DNA from: Streptomyces althioticus
GTDB taxonomy: Bacteria > Actinomycetota > Actinomycetes > Streptomycetales > Streptomycetaceae
Length of the DNA: 64,000 nt
Direction: 5' to 3'
NCBI GenBank assembly: GCA_014649355.1
Contig: BMSW01000001.1
Coordinates: 62,001 to 126,000 of the forward strand
Shown one piece after another: positions 1 to 8,306 of the stretch. A model generated the notes under the pieces. The model saw only the letters and a list, made by a program, of their open reading frames with translations, did no database searches and was not told where the DNA came from. Each line of letters begins with the position of its first letter. Positions within the stretch are counted from its first letter, which is position 1. Position numbers and translations under genes: made by a program.

Positions 1-19
1 CGCCTTCACCACGGGGGCT

Positions 20-790
20 TCACCAGGTGGGGCGGGACGTCGCCCCTCCGTCGACCACCAGGTCGTGGCCGGTCACCCAGGACGCGAGCGGGGACGCCAG
101 GAACACGCAGGCGTCGCCGACGTCCTCGGGGCGGCCGAGGCGGCCCACGGCGGACGCCTCACGCCAGCGGCGCACGCCCTCCGGCCAGGTGTCCTCCAGG
201 CCGTCGCGGTCGATCAGGCCGGGCGACACCGTGTTGACGCGCACGCCCCACGGCCCGTACTCCAGGGCCGCCGAGCGGGCGTGCATCACCACCGCGGCCT
301 TGGCGGCGCCGTAGTGCGCGTGGCCGGGGGCGGGGAAGCGGGCCTCGACGGAGGCGACGTGGGTGACGGAGCCGCCGCCCTGCTCGCGCATCAGCGCTGC
401 CGCCGCCTGGGTGCAGGCGAAGACGGCGGTGAGGTTGGTGTCGACGACCGCGCGCCAGTCGGCCGCCGTCATCCCGGCGAGCTCCTGGACGGGCTGGACG
501 CCCGCGTTGTTGACCAGCGTGGTGAGCCGGCCGCCGAACCGTTCGGCTGCCTCCGCCACGAGCCGGTGGCAGGCGTCCTCGTCGGTGAGGTCGGCCTTCA
601 GGACGACGGCCCTGCCACCCGCGTCCCGGACGGCGGCCGCCGCCTCCTGGGCGGACGCGACGGAGGTGCGGCAGTGCAGGGCGACGGCCGCGCCCTCCTC
701 GGCGAGCCGGCGGGCGATGCCCCCGCCGATGCCTCCGCCGGCGCCGGTGACCAGGGCGACCTGGCCGTGCAGCAGTCCGCGCCCGCTCAT
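20..790 (-). CDS. SDR family oxidoreductase
   Basis: Short-chain dehydrogenase/reductase of 256 residues, the usual length for a classical SDR. The Rossmann glycine motif TGAGGGIG lies at residues 15-22, NNAG at 94-97, the structural Asn at 119, and the catalytic Ser147, Tyr160 and Lys164 (YGAAK) are all present. It should reduce or oxidise an alcohol/ketone with NAD(P)(H); the substrate cannot be read from sequence. The start ATG overlaps the stop of the upstream cupin gene (ATGA), making it the last gene of a coupled operon with the cupin, acetyltransferase and acylase genes. Confidence 0.93.
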   Translation of the reverse strand: MSGRGLLHGQVALVTGAGGGIGGGIARRLAEEGAAVALHCRTSVASAQEAAAAVRDAGGRAVVLKADLTDEDACHRLVAEAAERFGGRLTTLVNNAGVQPVQELAGMTAADWRAVVDTNLTAVFACTQAAAALMREQGGGSVTHVASVEARFPAPGHAHYGAAKAAVVMHARSAALEYGPWGVRVNTVSPGLIDRDGLEDTWPEGVRRWREASAVGRLGRPEDVGDACVFLASPLASWVTGHDLVVDGGATSRPTW

Positions 791-1266
791 GGGCGGCCCA
801 GTTCCGCGACGAGGGCGGCCCGGTCCGGGTAGCGGGCGGCCAGCTCGGCGGGGTCGCCGTGTTCGTAGCCCTCGTAGGTGAAGCCGGGGGCCATCGTGCA
901 GCCGAACAGGGTCCAGGAGCCGCCGTCCGCGACGCGGGCACCCATCCAGGTGCCGGCGGGGACGGTGAGCTGGACGTGCTGGCCGCCGAGCACGTCGGGG
1001 CCGAGCACCGGGGTGCTGCTGGTGCCGTCGGGGGCGAGCAGCAGCATGCTCAGCGGATCGCCGAGGTAGTGGTGCCAGGTCTCGTCGGCGGGCAGGCGGT
1101 GCAGGGCGGAGAAGTCGCCGGGCCCGGCGGTGAGCAGGGCGACGATGGCGGTGCCCTCGGGGCGGCCGTCGGGCCGGGCGGGGCCGGCCCAGGTCTGCCG
1201 GAACCGGCCTCCCTCCCGGGGGATCGGCTCCAGTCCGAAGTGGGCGACGAGGTCGTCGGGGGTCAC
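787..1266 (-). CDS. Cupin_5 (DUF985) domain protein
   Basis: Single-domain cupin of 159 residues resembling the Cupin_5/DUF985 family: an FGLEPIPREGG-like start, ALHRLPADETWHHYLGD in the middle and a CTMAPGF segment near the end. The function of this family is poorly defined. The GTG start at 1264-1266 overlaps the TGA of the acetyltransferase gene (GTGA), and its own stop overlaps the SDR start, so the three are translationally coupled. The GTG is chosen because it begins the conserved domain and fits the overlap; longer upstream reading is only the antisense of the neighbouring gene frame. Confidence 0.88.
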   Translation of the reverse strand: MTPDDLVAHFGLEPIPREGGRFRQTWAGPARPDGRPEGTAIVALLTAGPGDFSALHRLPADETWHHYLGDPLSMLLLAPDGTSSTPVLGPDVLGGQHVQLTVPAGTWMGARVADGGSWTLFGCTMAPGFTYEGYEHGDPAELAARYPDRAALVAELGRP

Positions 1267-1871
1267 CCCCCGAAGGCTACCTCCCGGGTGAGGAACGCGA
1301 GTTGTGCGTGCTTCTCCGGGAGGTACACGTCCGGCAGGTCGACCTCGGGCAGCACCACCCGGGGCCCGGTGGTGAAGCCCTGTCGCGCGAACCGGGCGAC
1401 CGCCTTCTCGTTGGCCACGTCCGGGTCGACGACGATCCGCCGCCGGTCCAGGCCCAGCAGGACGAACGTGGAGACGGCGGCCGCCAGCCCCGCGGTCCAG
1501 CCGGAGCTGCTCCCGCCCGGCTCCGGGGGCGCGAGGAGCAGGTGCATGCCGATGTCGCCCGGCTCGACGGGGTAGCACTCGCCCACCCGGTCGGCCTCCG
1601 GTTCGTACGTCTGGAGCAGCGCGGCCGGCTCGCCGTCCTTCACCACGAGGTACGCGTGGTGGGTGTCGAGGGTCTCCATGTGCACGTAGATCTCGGAGAC
1701 CTGCTGCTCGGTGAGGCCGTTCATGCCCCAGAACACGGCCCGTTCCTCGCTCACCCAGCGGTGCAGCAGGGGCGCGTCGGCGGCCGGGTCCAGCGGCAGG
1801 ACGCGTACGGCGCCGAAGCCGTCGACCTTCTGCTCGTGGACGGCCGGGCGGGAGGCGTACGGGTCAGACAT
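1263..1871 (-). CDS. GNAT acetyltransferase of the siderophore IucB/AlcB type
   Basis: This 202-residue protein resembles the GNAT branch that acylates hydroxylamines during hydroxamate siderophore synthesis. It shows the long N-terminal RVLPLDPAADAPLLHRWV segment, an acidic GDIGMHLL strand and the C-terminal RRIVVDPDVANEKAV acetyl-CoA-binding region. No siderophore synthetase lies in the window, so it may modify an imported or externally made siderophore, or another amine. It starts inside the end of the acylase gene (8-bp overlap), and its stop overlaps the cupin start. The family assignment is good; the substrate is inferred from the iron-box context. Confidence 0.85.
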   Translation of the reverse strand: MSDPYASRPAVHEQKVDGFGAVRVLPLDPAADAPLLHRWVSEERAVFWGMNGLTEQQVSEIYVHMETLDTHHAYLVVKDGEPAALLQTYEPEADRVGECYPVEPGDIGMHLLLAPPEPGGSSSGWTAGLAAAVSTFVLLGLDRRRIVVDPDVANEKAVARFARQGFTTGPRVVLPEVDLPDVYLPEKHAQLAFLTREVAFGG

Positions 1872-3957
1872 CGGTCTCCTTCGTCAGCTGGGCCCAGTCG
1901 GTGACGACCGGGGCCAGGTCGCCGGCGAGCCACAGGGGCTGCTGGTCCCGGTGATGGGGTGATCCGGGGCGGCCGGAGGCGCCGTGCGGCACCACCCAGC
2001 GGCTGTCCTCGCGGCGGGCCAGGTCCCAGACGTAGCGGGCGGCGGGGCCGCGGGCGGCGAGGTCGGTGATGCCGGGCACGGCGGAGGTGCACAGCACGCA
2101 GTCGTGGTCGCCGGACAGGCCGGGCTCCTCCCGCGGGTCCTCGGCCGCCAGGGCTCGCCAGGGCGCGAGGCGGTGGGTGTCGCCCCAGGCGCCGGAGGGC
2201 GGCGCGGCGGCCACCTCCTCGAGGGCCGCCCGGACGACGGCGGGGCGGTCGATGCCGAACAGGTCCTCGGCCGCGAGCAGGTGCTCCAGGGCGAACCCGA
2301 TGCGCGGGACCAGCGCGAGCCAGGGGCGGAAGACGTCCGGGTACGGCGGCGGCGTGGCGGCGGCCGCGAGGGCGGGCTCGGCGGCCAGACGGCGGACGAC
2401 CGCTCCGCGCAGGGCCGCGAAGGCGGCGGCGTCGGCGCTGTCGGCGTCCATGTGCCGGTCCCAGGCGAGCAGCCGCGCGCGCAGGGCGGACGCGGGTGCG
2501 GTGAGGTCGGGAGCGTCGAGCGCGGCCAGGTGGTCCAGGAGGGGCGCGGCGGAGGCGAGGTGGGTGTCGGTGTGGATCTCGGCCATGCCGGCGGCGGACC
2601 AGCGGTGCCGGCGGGCGAGCAGGGCGGCGATGCGGCGGGCGCGGTGCGGCGGGGCGAACTCCACGCCGAGCGGGGCGGCGGGTCCGCGCTGGTTGGCCAT
2701 CACGGCGACGCCGTCGTCGAGACCGGCGCGCGGCGGCTCGTGCCAGCCCCGCCACTCGTGGCCGGGCTCCCACGCGGGCACCAGGCGGACGCGGTTGGCG
2801 TCGGAGCGCACGGGGACGCGGCCGGCCACCCGGTGCAGGGTGCCGCCCTCGGTGTCGGCGGCGAGGAGGACGTTGACGGGCTCGGCCCACAGGTCGGCGG
2901 CGCGGTCCACGTCGGCGACGCGGCGGGCCCGCAGCAGCGGCAGCAGGGCGCCGAAGCCGAGGTCGCCGGTGACGCGGGGCGGGTACCGGAGGGCGACGGC
3001 GAGCGGGGGCTCCCCCGGCTCGGGCACCCCGCCGTCGAGGCCCTCGGGGCCGCCGATGACGACGGGCCCGCGCTCGGTCTCGACGACCTCCACCTCGACG
3101 GGGTCCTCGCCCGCGACCTCGACGGTCTCGGTGTGCCGTGCGGCCCGCCGCCAGACGCCGTCCGGGCCGAGCGCCTCGATGCCGGCGCCGGTGCGCCGCA
3201 GCCGCTCGCGGTAGAGGTCCTGGTAGTCGGCCATGGCGTTGGTGATGGCCCAGGCGACCGTGCCGGTGTGGCCGAAGTGGGCGATGCCGGGGACGCCCGG
3301 CACGGCGAGGCCGACGACGTCGAACTCCGGGCAGGACAGACGTATCTGCTGGTAGACGCCGGGGTCCTCGATGAACCGGTGCGGGTCGCCGGCGATCACC
3401 CCCTGCCCGGTGACCGTGCGCTCCCCCGTGACCAGCCAGCCGTTGCTGCCGGAGGTGCCGGGTCCGTCGGTGGCGAACAGGCCGACCACGTCCGCCCCGA
3501 GGCGCGCGGCGGCGTGGTCGCGCCACAGCTTGGCGGGAAAGCCGGTGAAGAGGAGGTGCGTGGACAGCCACACGGCCAGCGGCGTCCACGGCTCCCAGCG
3601 GCCGGGGAGGACACCGGCGCGCGCGAACTCCGGGGCGTCGTGCCCGTCCAGGCCCTCGTTCACCCCGGTGACGTACGCCCGGATCCAGTCGGCGGTCTCC
3701 GGGTCGCGCTCCTCCAGGCGGGCGAGGCAGCGGCGGGCGGTGTCGGCGATCCGGGCGCGCCGGACCAGCACGTCCCAGGACAGCTCGCCGGCGCCGAGGA
3801 AGGAGGCCGAGGTGCCCTGGGCGCGGTGACGCTCCACCTCGATCTGCCAGCCGCGGTCACGGGCGGTCACCAAGCCCTGGAGGCGCGCGAGTTCACGCGC
3901 TCCGTCCGCCCGCAGATGGGGAATCCCCCAGGCGTCCCGGAAGATCGCACCGGACAC
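1864..3957 (-). CDS. Penicillin acylase-family Ntn hydrolase (PvdQ-like)
   Basis: Penicillin/acyl-homoserine-lactone acylase family protein of 697 residues. It begins directly with the conserved FRDAWGIPHL motif. The autocatalytic cleavage site and nucleophile are seen as GTSGSNGWLV, with Ser171 the expected N-terminal nucleophile of the beta chain. Members hydrolyse amide-linked acyl groups, and PvdQ deacylates a siderophore precursor. No signal peptide is visible, unlike periplasmic relatives, so it probably works in the cytoplasm. The GTG start at 3955-3957 lies 18 bp from an iron box. It is the first gene of the four-gene coupled operon, and the context suggests siderophore deacylation, which is inference. 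Confidence 0.9.
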   Translation of the reverse strand: MSGAIFRDAWGIPHLRADGARELARLQGLVTARDRGWQIEVERHRAQGTSASFLGAGELSWDVLVRRARIADTARRCLARLEERDPETADWIRAYVTGVNEGLDGHDAPEFARAGVLPGRWEPWTPLAVWLSTHLLFTGFPAKLWRDHAAARLGADVVGLFATDGPGTSGSNGWLVTGERTVTGQGVIAGDPHRFIEDPGVYQQIRLSCPEFDVVGLAVPGVPGIAHFGHTGTVAWAITNAMADYQDLYRERLRRTGAGIEALGPDGVWRRAARHTETVEVAGEDPVEVEVVETERGPVVIGGPEGLDGGVPEPGEPPLAVALRYPPRVTGDLGFGALLPLLRARRVADVDRAADLWAEPVNVLLAADTEGGTLHRVAGRVPVRSDANRVRLVPAWEPGHEWRGWHEPPRAGLDDGVAVMANQRGPAAPLGVEFAPPHRARRIAALLARRHRWSAAGMAEIHTDTHLASAAPLLDHLAALDAPDLTAPASALRARLLAWDRHMDADSADAAAFAALRGAVVRRLAAEPALAAAATPPPYPDVFRPWLALVPRIGFALEHLLAAEDLFGIDRPAVVRAALEEVAAAPPSGAWGDTHRLAPWRALAAEDPREEPGLSGDHDCVLCTSAVPGITDLAARGPAARYVWDLARREDSRWVVPHGASGRPGSPHHRDQQPLWLAGDLAPVVTDWAQLTKETDV

Positions 3958-3974
3958 TGTGCCCCCACTTCACT

Positions 3975-3993
3975 TTAGGTTAGGCTCCCCTAA
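3975..3993. promoter_or_regulatory. DmdR/IdeR-type iron box
   Basis: The sequence TTAGGTTAGGCTCCCCTAA matches the actinobacterial DtxR-family operator consensus (TTAGGTTAGGCTCACCTAA) at all but one position. It sits in the 82-bp gap between the divergent acylase and siderophore-interacting protein genes, so one site could repress both under iron-replete conditions. Confidence 0.85.
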
Positions 3994-4039
3994 GTTACCC
4001 CGTGACGTGACGGGATCGTACGCGAAGGGTGAGAACGCG

Positions 4040-4762
4040 ATGGGGCAGGGGCGGGGTTGGGAGGGCGCGGTCCTCAGACTGCTGCGTGCGAAGGACTTCG
4101 AGTTCACCGTGACGGGCGCCGAGGACGTCACCGCCGACTACCGGCGGCTGACCTTCACCGACGGCGGGATGCTGGCCACCACCGGGGTCCACCCCACGAT
4201 GTGGGTCCGCCTGTGGTTCGACAACGCGGGCAAGCCGCACCAGCGCGCGTACACCCTGGTCGACCCGGACCCCGCGGCCGGCACGTTCGCCCTGGAGTTC
4301 GCGCTGCACGAGGGCCGCGCCAGCGACTGGGCGCGGGCGGCGAAGGCCGGGGACACCGTCGAGGCGACCGTGCAGGGCACGGGCTTCGAGCACCCGGACC
4401 CCTCCCCGTCCCATCTGTACGTGGTCGGCGACCCGGCCTCGCTGCCTGCCGTCAACTCCCTGCTGGGCGCCCTGGGCGACGCCCCGGCGACCGTCTGGTT
4501 CGAGGGCTCCCTCGACGGGCTGCCCTGCGTGGCCGACCCCGCGCGGCACGAGGTGCGCGAGGTGCCCCGGCGGGACGCGGGCGCGGCCCTCGTGGAGCGC
4601 GTCCGCGCCGACCTGCCGGACCTGCTGGCGTCCGGGGCCGACCCGTACGTGTGGATCGCCTGCGACACCGCGACCACCCGCGCGCTGGGCGCCTTCGTCC
4701 GCAAGGAGCTGGGCCTGCCCAAGCAGCGGGTGCAGGCGCTGGGGTACTGGCGCCCGAGCTGA
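4040..4762 (+). CDS. Siderophore-interacting protein (FAD-dependent ferric-siderophore reductase)
   Basis: SIP/ViuB-family flavoprotein of 240 residues that should reduce Fe(III)-siderophores in the cytoplasm to release iron. The flavin-binding RAYT motif is at 69-72 after a beta-barrel half; the SIP domain follows with VVGDPASLPAV at 128-138 and the C-terminal GYWRPS. The ATG at 4040 is preferred over an in-frame ATG at 3959 because it follows an AGGGTGAG Shine-Dalgarno-like stretch and because the upstream ATG lies ahead of the iron box. It is transcribed divergently from the acylase operon with which it shares the iron box. Confidence 0.93.
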   Translation: MGQGRGWEGAVLRLLRAKDFEFTVTGAEDVTADYRRLTFTDGGMLATTGVHPTMWVRLWFDNAGKPHQRAYTLVDPDPAAGTFALEFALHEGRASDWARAAKAGDTVEATVQGTGFEHPDPSPSHLYVVGDPASLPAVNSLLGALGDAPATVWFEGSLDGLPCVADPARHEVREVPRRDAGAALVERVRADLPDLLASGADPYVWIACDTATTRALGAFVRKELGLPKQRVQALGYWRPS

Positions 4763-4806
4763 CCCGCGACGCGCGATCAACGGGGCGACGCGCGATCATC
4801 AGGGGC

Positions 4807-5409
4807 ATGGACGTCACACTGCACCTCGCCCAGGACCCCGACGCCGACCGGCTGCTGGGCCGCAGCCCGCTCGCCGCGCTGACCGGGATGCTGCTGGACC
4901 AGCAGATCCCGATGGAGTGGGCGTTCAAGGGCCCGGCGACGATCGCGCAGCGGCTCGGCGCGGACGACCTCGACGCGCACGAGATCGCCGCGTACGACCC
5001 CGAGGCGTTCGCCGCGCTGCTCTCCGAGAAGCCGGCGGTGCACCGCTACCCGGGGTCGATGGCGGGCCGCATCCAGCAGCTGTGCCGGTACCTCGTCGAG
5101 CACTACGACGGAGACGCCGAGGCGGTCTGGCGGGGCGTGGAGGACGGCCGCGAGCTGCTGAAGCGGCTCCAGGACCTGCCCGGGTTCGGCAAGCAGAAGG
5201 CGCAGATCTTCCTCGCCCTCCTGGGCAAGCAGCTCGGCGTCCGCCCGTCCGGCTGGCGCGAGGCGGCCGGGGCGTACGGCGAGGAGGAGTCCTTCCGCTC
5301 GGTCGCGGACATCACGGGCCCTGAGTCGCTGGTGAAGGTGCGGGCGCACAAGCAGGAGATGAAGGCGGCGGCGAAGGCGGCGAAGGCCGCCAGGAAGACG
5401 GGGGCGTGA
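4807..5409 (+). CDS. HhH-GPD-type base-excision repair-like protein
   Basis: Alpha-helical DNA glycosylase-fold protein of 200 residues. The helix-hairpin-helix motif LPGFGKQKAQIFLALLG lies at 124-140. The catalytic Asp normally found about 20 residues later is not evident: the segment reads VRPSGW rather than a VDT-like motif. A DNA-binding or non-classical glycosylase role is therefore safer than a definite enzyme name. The C-terminal tail (from about 180) is Lys/Ala-rich, as for a nucleic-acid-binding extension. It stands 44 bp downstream of the SIP gene and could be cotranscribed. Confidence 0.85.
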   Translation: MDVTLHLAQDPDADRLLGRSPLAALTGMLLDQQIPMEWAFKGPATIAQRLGADDLDAHEIAAYDPEAFAALLSEKPAVHRYPGSMAGRIQQLCRYLVEHYDGDAEAVWRGVEDGRELLKRLQDLPGFGKQKAQIFLALLGKQLGVRPSGWREAAGAYGEEESFRSVADITGPESLVKVRAHKQEMKAAAKAAKAARKTGA

Positions 5410-5599
5410 CGGGCGCCGCGGGCCCGCTCAGCAGGCGTACCGGGGGCGGGTATGCGAGCTGGGGGTGGCGTACGGAGCGTCCCGTGAGGGCGCGCGACGG
5501 GCGCGCGGACCGTTATCCGACGGTTTCGGGCGTCTTTTGCGGCGGCGTACTGCGTCGCCATGGCTGCGCCCGGAACGTCTCGACCGGTAGGCTTTCCGT

Positions 5600-5896
5600 G
5601 TGATCTTCAAGCGCATCGGAAACGGCCGGCCGTACCCCGACCACGGCCGGGAAAGCACCCGGCAGTGGGCGGACGTGGCGCCGCGCCCGGTCCGCCTCGA
5701 TCAGCTCGTGACGACCAAGCAGCAGCTCGACCTCGAAACCCTCCTCGCCGAGGACTCGACCTTCTACGGCGACCTCTTCGCGCACGTCGTGAAGTGGCAG
5801 GGCGACCTGTACCTCGAGGACGGACTGCACCGCGCGGTGCGCGCGGCGCTCCAGCAGCGCCAGGTGCTCCACGCGCGCGTTCTCGAACTCGACTGA
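5600..5896 (+). CDS. Small conserved actinobacterial protein, DGxHR motif (VapB-like annotation)
   Basis: Conserved 98-residue protein starting with GTG. It contains YLEDGLHRAVRAAL at 71-84; a DGxHR segment is also typical of ParB/sulfiredoxin-fold proteins. As I recall, orthologues are annotated as VapB-family antitoxins, but no VapC-type PIN toxin is adjacent, so I do not accept a toxin-antitoxin role from this window. It lies beside the LytR_C gene in the same orientation. Confidence 0.75.
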   Translation: MIFKRIGNGRPYPDHGRESTRQWADVAPRPVRLDQLVTTKQQLDLETLLAEDSTFYGDLFAHVVKWQGDLYLEDGLHRAVRAALQQRQVLHARVLELD

Positions 5897-6004
5897 CACC
5901 CGTCGAACCCTCTGACGGCCCGGTTTGGCCCTTTCGGGTTGGACTGCACCCAGTCGAATGATCATCTAGTAGGCATAGCAGCCCAGGCGCACTACGCTGC
6001 GCTC

Positions 6005-6652
6005 ATGAGCATGCTCACTCCACCCGGCATGGGCGGCCAGTACCGCATCACGGGTGACAAGTACCCGCGGATGCGCCGGCCCCGGCGGCGCGGCAAGCTC
6101 GTCGTGCTGACCGTCGCGTCCGTCGCCGTCCTCGGCGTGGGCGGCTGGGGCACGCTGCAACTCATCGACGTGTTCACCGGCGGCGGTGACTCCGCCTCCG
6201 CGGCCGGCACGAAGGCCGCGTGCGGCACCACGGCGAAGCCCTCGGCGAGTCCCGCCGGGGCCGCCAAGCCGCTGCCCCTCCCCGGCACGATCACCGTCAA
6301 CGTGCTCAACGCCACGACGCGCAGCGGACTCGCCCAGAAGACCGCCGACGAGCTGAAGAAGCGCGGCTTCAAGGTCGGCGAGGTCGCCAACGCGCCCGAG
6401 ACGTTCGACAAGAAGGTCAAGGGCACCGGCGTGCTGCTCGGCCCGGCGACCGCGCTGGACACGGCGCTGCCGGTGCTGGGCACCCAGCTGGCCGGTGCCG
6501 AGCGCCGCACGGACCCGGCCCGCAAGGGCGTCGAGCTCGATCTGATCATCGGCGACGCGTTCCGGGGGCTCACGGCGAAGGCGGACGCCGACAAGGCGCT
6601 GACCGCACTGGCCAACCCCGAGCCGGCACCCGCCTCGAAGAAGAACTGCTGA
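6005..6652 (+). CDS. LytR C-terminal domain membrane protein
   Basis: This 215-residue protein has a basic N-terminus (RRPRRRGK), one membrane anchor at about 31-53, an Ala/Pro-rich stalk, and a LytR_C domain from about 97 to 190 (ITVNVLNATTRSGLA onwards). It lacks the LytR-CpsA-Psr catalytic domain, so it is probably a wall-facing binding protein rather than a ligase. The ATG at 6005 gives a normal signal-anchor; upstream in-frame codons from 5939 add nothing recognisable. It is convergent with upp across a shared hairpin. Confidence 0.85.
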   Translation: MSMLTPPGMGGQYRITGDKYPRMRRPRRRGKLVVLTVASVAVLGVGGWGTLQLIDVFTGGGDSASAAGTKAACGTTAKPSASPAGAAKPLPLPGTITVNVLNATTRSGLAQKTADELKKRGFKVGEVANAPETFDKKVKGTGVLLGPATALDTALPVLGTQLAGAERRTDPARKGVELDLIIGDAFRGLTAKADADKALTALANPEPAPASKKNC

Positions 6653-6681
6653 CCCTCCGGGCCGTCGGGCACGGGGGGGGC

Positions 6682-6706
6682 GAGCCGCGGAGTTACTCCG
6701 CGGCTC
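6682..6706. terminator. Hairpin whose loop is the upp stop codon
   Basis: An 11-bp perfect stem (GAGCCGCGGAG / CTCCGCGGCTC) closes on a 3-nt loop, tta at 6693-6695, which is the complement of the upp TAA stop codon. It lies between the convergent LytR_C and upp genes and could act as a bidirectional terminator. Confidence 0.6.
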
Positions 6707-7328
6707 CGTACATGCGGTCGCCCGCGTCGCCGAGGCCCGGGACGATGTAGCCCAGCTCGTTGAGGCGCTCGTCGACCGACGCCGTCACGACCGTCACCGG
6801 CGTGCCGGCCAGCTCGCGCTCCATGACCTCGACGCCCTCCGGCGCGGCCAGCAGCACCACGGCGGTCACGTCGTCCGCGCCGCGCTTGATCAGCTCCTGG
6901 ATGGCCGCGACGAGCGTGCCGCCGGTCGCCAGCATCGGGTCCAGGACGTACACCTGACGCCCGGAGAGGTCGTCGGGCATGCGCGTGGCGTACGTGGACG
7001 CCTGCAGCGTCTCCTCGTTGCGCACCATGCCCAGGAAGCCCACCTCGGCGGTCGGCAGCAGTCGGACCATGCCGTCCAGCATGCCGAGGCCGGCCCGCAG
7101 GATCGGCACCACCAGGGGGCGGGGGTGGGACAGCTTCACGCCCGTGGTCCGCGCCACCGGCGTCTGGATGTCCACCTGTTCGGTGCGCACGTCGCGCGTG
7201 GCCTCGTAGGCGAGCAGGGTGACCAGCTCGTCGGCGAGACGGCGGAAGGTCGCGGAGTCGGTGCGCTGGTCGCGCAGCGTGGTGAGCTTGTGGGCGACCA
7301 GGGGGTGGTCGACGACGTGGAGACGCAT
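6693..7328 (-). CDS. upp: Uracil phosphoribosyltransferase
   Basis: Converts uracil and PRPP to UMP in pyrimidine salvage. At 211 residues it has normal family length. The PRPP-binding loop [11 protein letters not shown] is at 128-138, the flexible LRAGLGM segment at 78-84, and the C-terminal uracil-binding region [15 protein letters not shown] is intact. The start is placed at [15 protein letters not shown], where the family begins. Upstream in-frame Met codons lie in non-conserved sequence. It is monocistronic and convergent with the LytR_C gene. Confidence 0.98.
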   Translation of the reverse strand: MRLHVVDHPLVAHKLTTLRDQRTDSATFRRLADELVTLLAYEATRDVRTEQVDIQTPVARTTGVKLSHPRPLVVPILRAGLGMLDGMVRLLPTAEVGFLGMVRNEETLQASTYATRMPDDLSGRQVYVLDPMLATGGTLVAAIQELIKRGADDVTAVVLLAAPEGVEVMERELAGTPVTVVTASVDERLNELGYIVPGLGDAGDRMYGAAE

Positions 7329-7465
7329 GGCGTCAACCCTAACCGGGACGCGGAGGGCCGGCGTCCCCGTGCGTGGCAAGGGGATGGGGCGCCCGTCACC
7401 CCTTCGCTGGCGTCAAACCGCCCGGTCGGGGGAAGGTGGGAGGGACGGACTGGGGTGATGAAGCA

Positions 7466-7723
7466 ATGCCTGAGCAGGAGGATCGCTATCCGTCGGCCGG
7501 GGCGGCCGGGGCTTCCCGGGTGTCCCGGGGAGCCGAAGGTGCCGGGAGCGGCGGGGGCGGCGCCGGCGGCGAGGTGGACTGGGAGGCCGAGCGTCGGCGA
7601 CGGCGGGCGCGGTTCCTGAGGGAGCTGGCGGAGGCTCGGGCGTTGCGGGACCGGGTGCAGCCTCGGCGGGCGAAGGCGGCGCGGTTGCGGCATGCGATGC
7701 GGATGCGGACGTTTCGCTGGTAG
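7466..7723 (+). CDS. Small conserved basic protein of unknown function
   Basis: Predicted 85-residue protein: a Gly/Ala-rich N-terminal third followed by a strongly basic, probably helical C-terminal half (VDWEAERRRRRARFLREL and then MRMRTFRW at the end). The ATG at 7466 follows a GGGTGATG-like ribosome site. I remember similar short proteins beside upp in other streptomycetes, which supports it being real. No function is recognised; the Arg density suggests nucleic-acid or ribosome contact, which is inference. Confidence 0.65.
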   Translation: MPEQEDRYPSAGAAGASRVSRGAEGAGSGGGGAGGEVDWEAERRRRRARFLRELAEARALRDRVQPRRAKAARLRHAMRMRTFRW

Positions 7724-8306
7724 CGGGGTTTTCGGGTTTTCGGGCGGGGTGGCCCGGTCCCGTTCGTTTTCAGGCACCGGTGCCTGTGCGGACGGGGGGT
7801 GCTGCGCACCTGGCGGCTGAACGGGTGCCGTCGCGCCCACGCGTGCCTTGTTTCCAGGCACCGCGCCTGTGCCGACCCGGGGGGGTGTCTGCGCACCTGG
7901 CGCCCGCAGGGTGCCGTCGCGCCCACCCGTGCCGCCCCAGCGGCACGACTGCCCGCGGAGGGCGGGAGGCGTGGCCGCGTAAGGCGAGCGGCGTGGCCGC
8001 GGGGTGCGTGAGTTGGCCGGGGTGGGTGCGACACGCGGGGTGGGCCGTGGGGGAAGGGGACCGTGGGTCCCTTTGACGTGCCGCGCTTCCGTGGCGGGAT
8101 TGTGCGCGTACGATCCGGTCGTGGCGGCGACAAGCGCGCTGGACCGCGATCGAAACTGCCGGACACAGGGAGCGGAAGACGTCCCCTGACGGCCTTGTTT
8201 CTGCCACGATTCCCAGTGGGCGGGGTCTCAGCTCCGCATACCCGCCCGCACACCTCCGCCGGGGGGACCCCCAACCGGCACGCCTATGACCAGTGGGAGA
8301 GTCACG
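7724..8306. other. Long non-coding interval with an imperfect tandem duplication
   Basis: About 580 bp with no credible gene. The left half contains two ~80-bp units in direct repeat (described separately). The right half (7950-8300) shows no clear repeat or hairpin to me; it must contain the promoter of the tadA pair, but I cannot place -10/-35 boxes confidently. Confidence 0.6.
7767..7933. repeat. Two ~84-bp direct repeat units
   Basis: Two imperfect copies with an 84-bp period begin with a CAGGCACCG-like block (7771 and 7855). Each contains CTGCGCACCTGGCG and then GGTGCCGTCGCGCCCAC followed by CGTGCC. Unit 1 is about 7767-7850, unit 2 about 7851-7933. The copies differ mainly in the G-run and in the segment between the two conserved blocks. 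Confidence 0.7.

Noticed and set aside
5600..5896. VapB-type antitoxin with a hidden toxin
   Set aside because: No PIN-domain or other toxin gene lies on either side; neighbours are a repair-like gene and a LytR_C gene.
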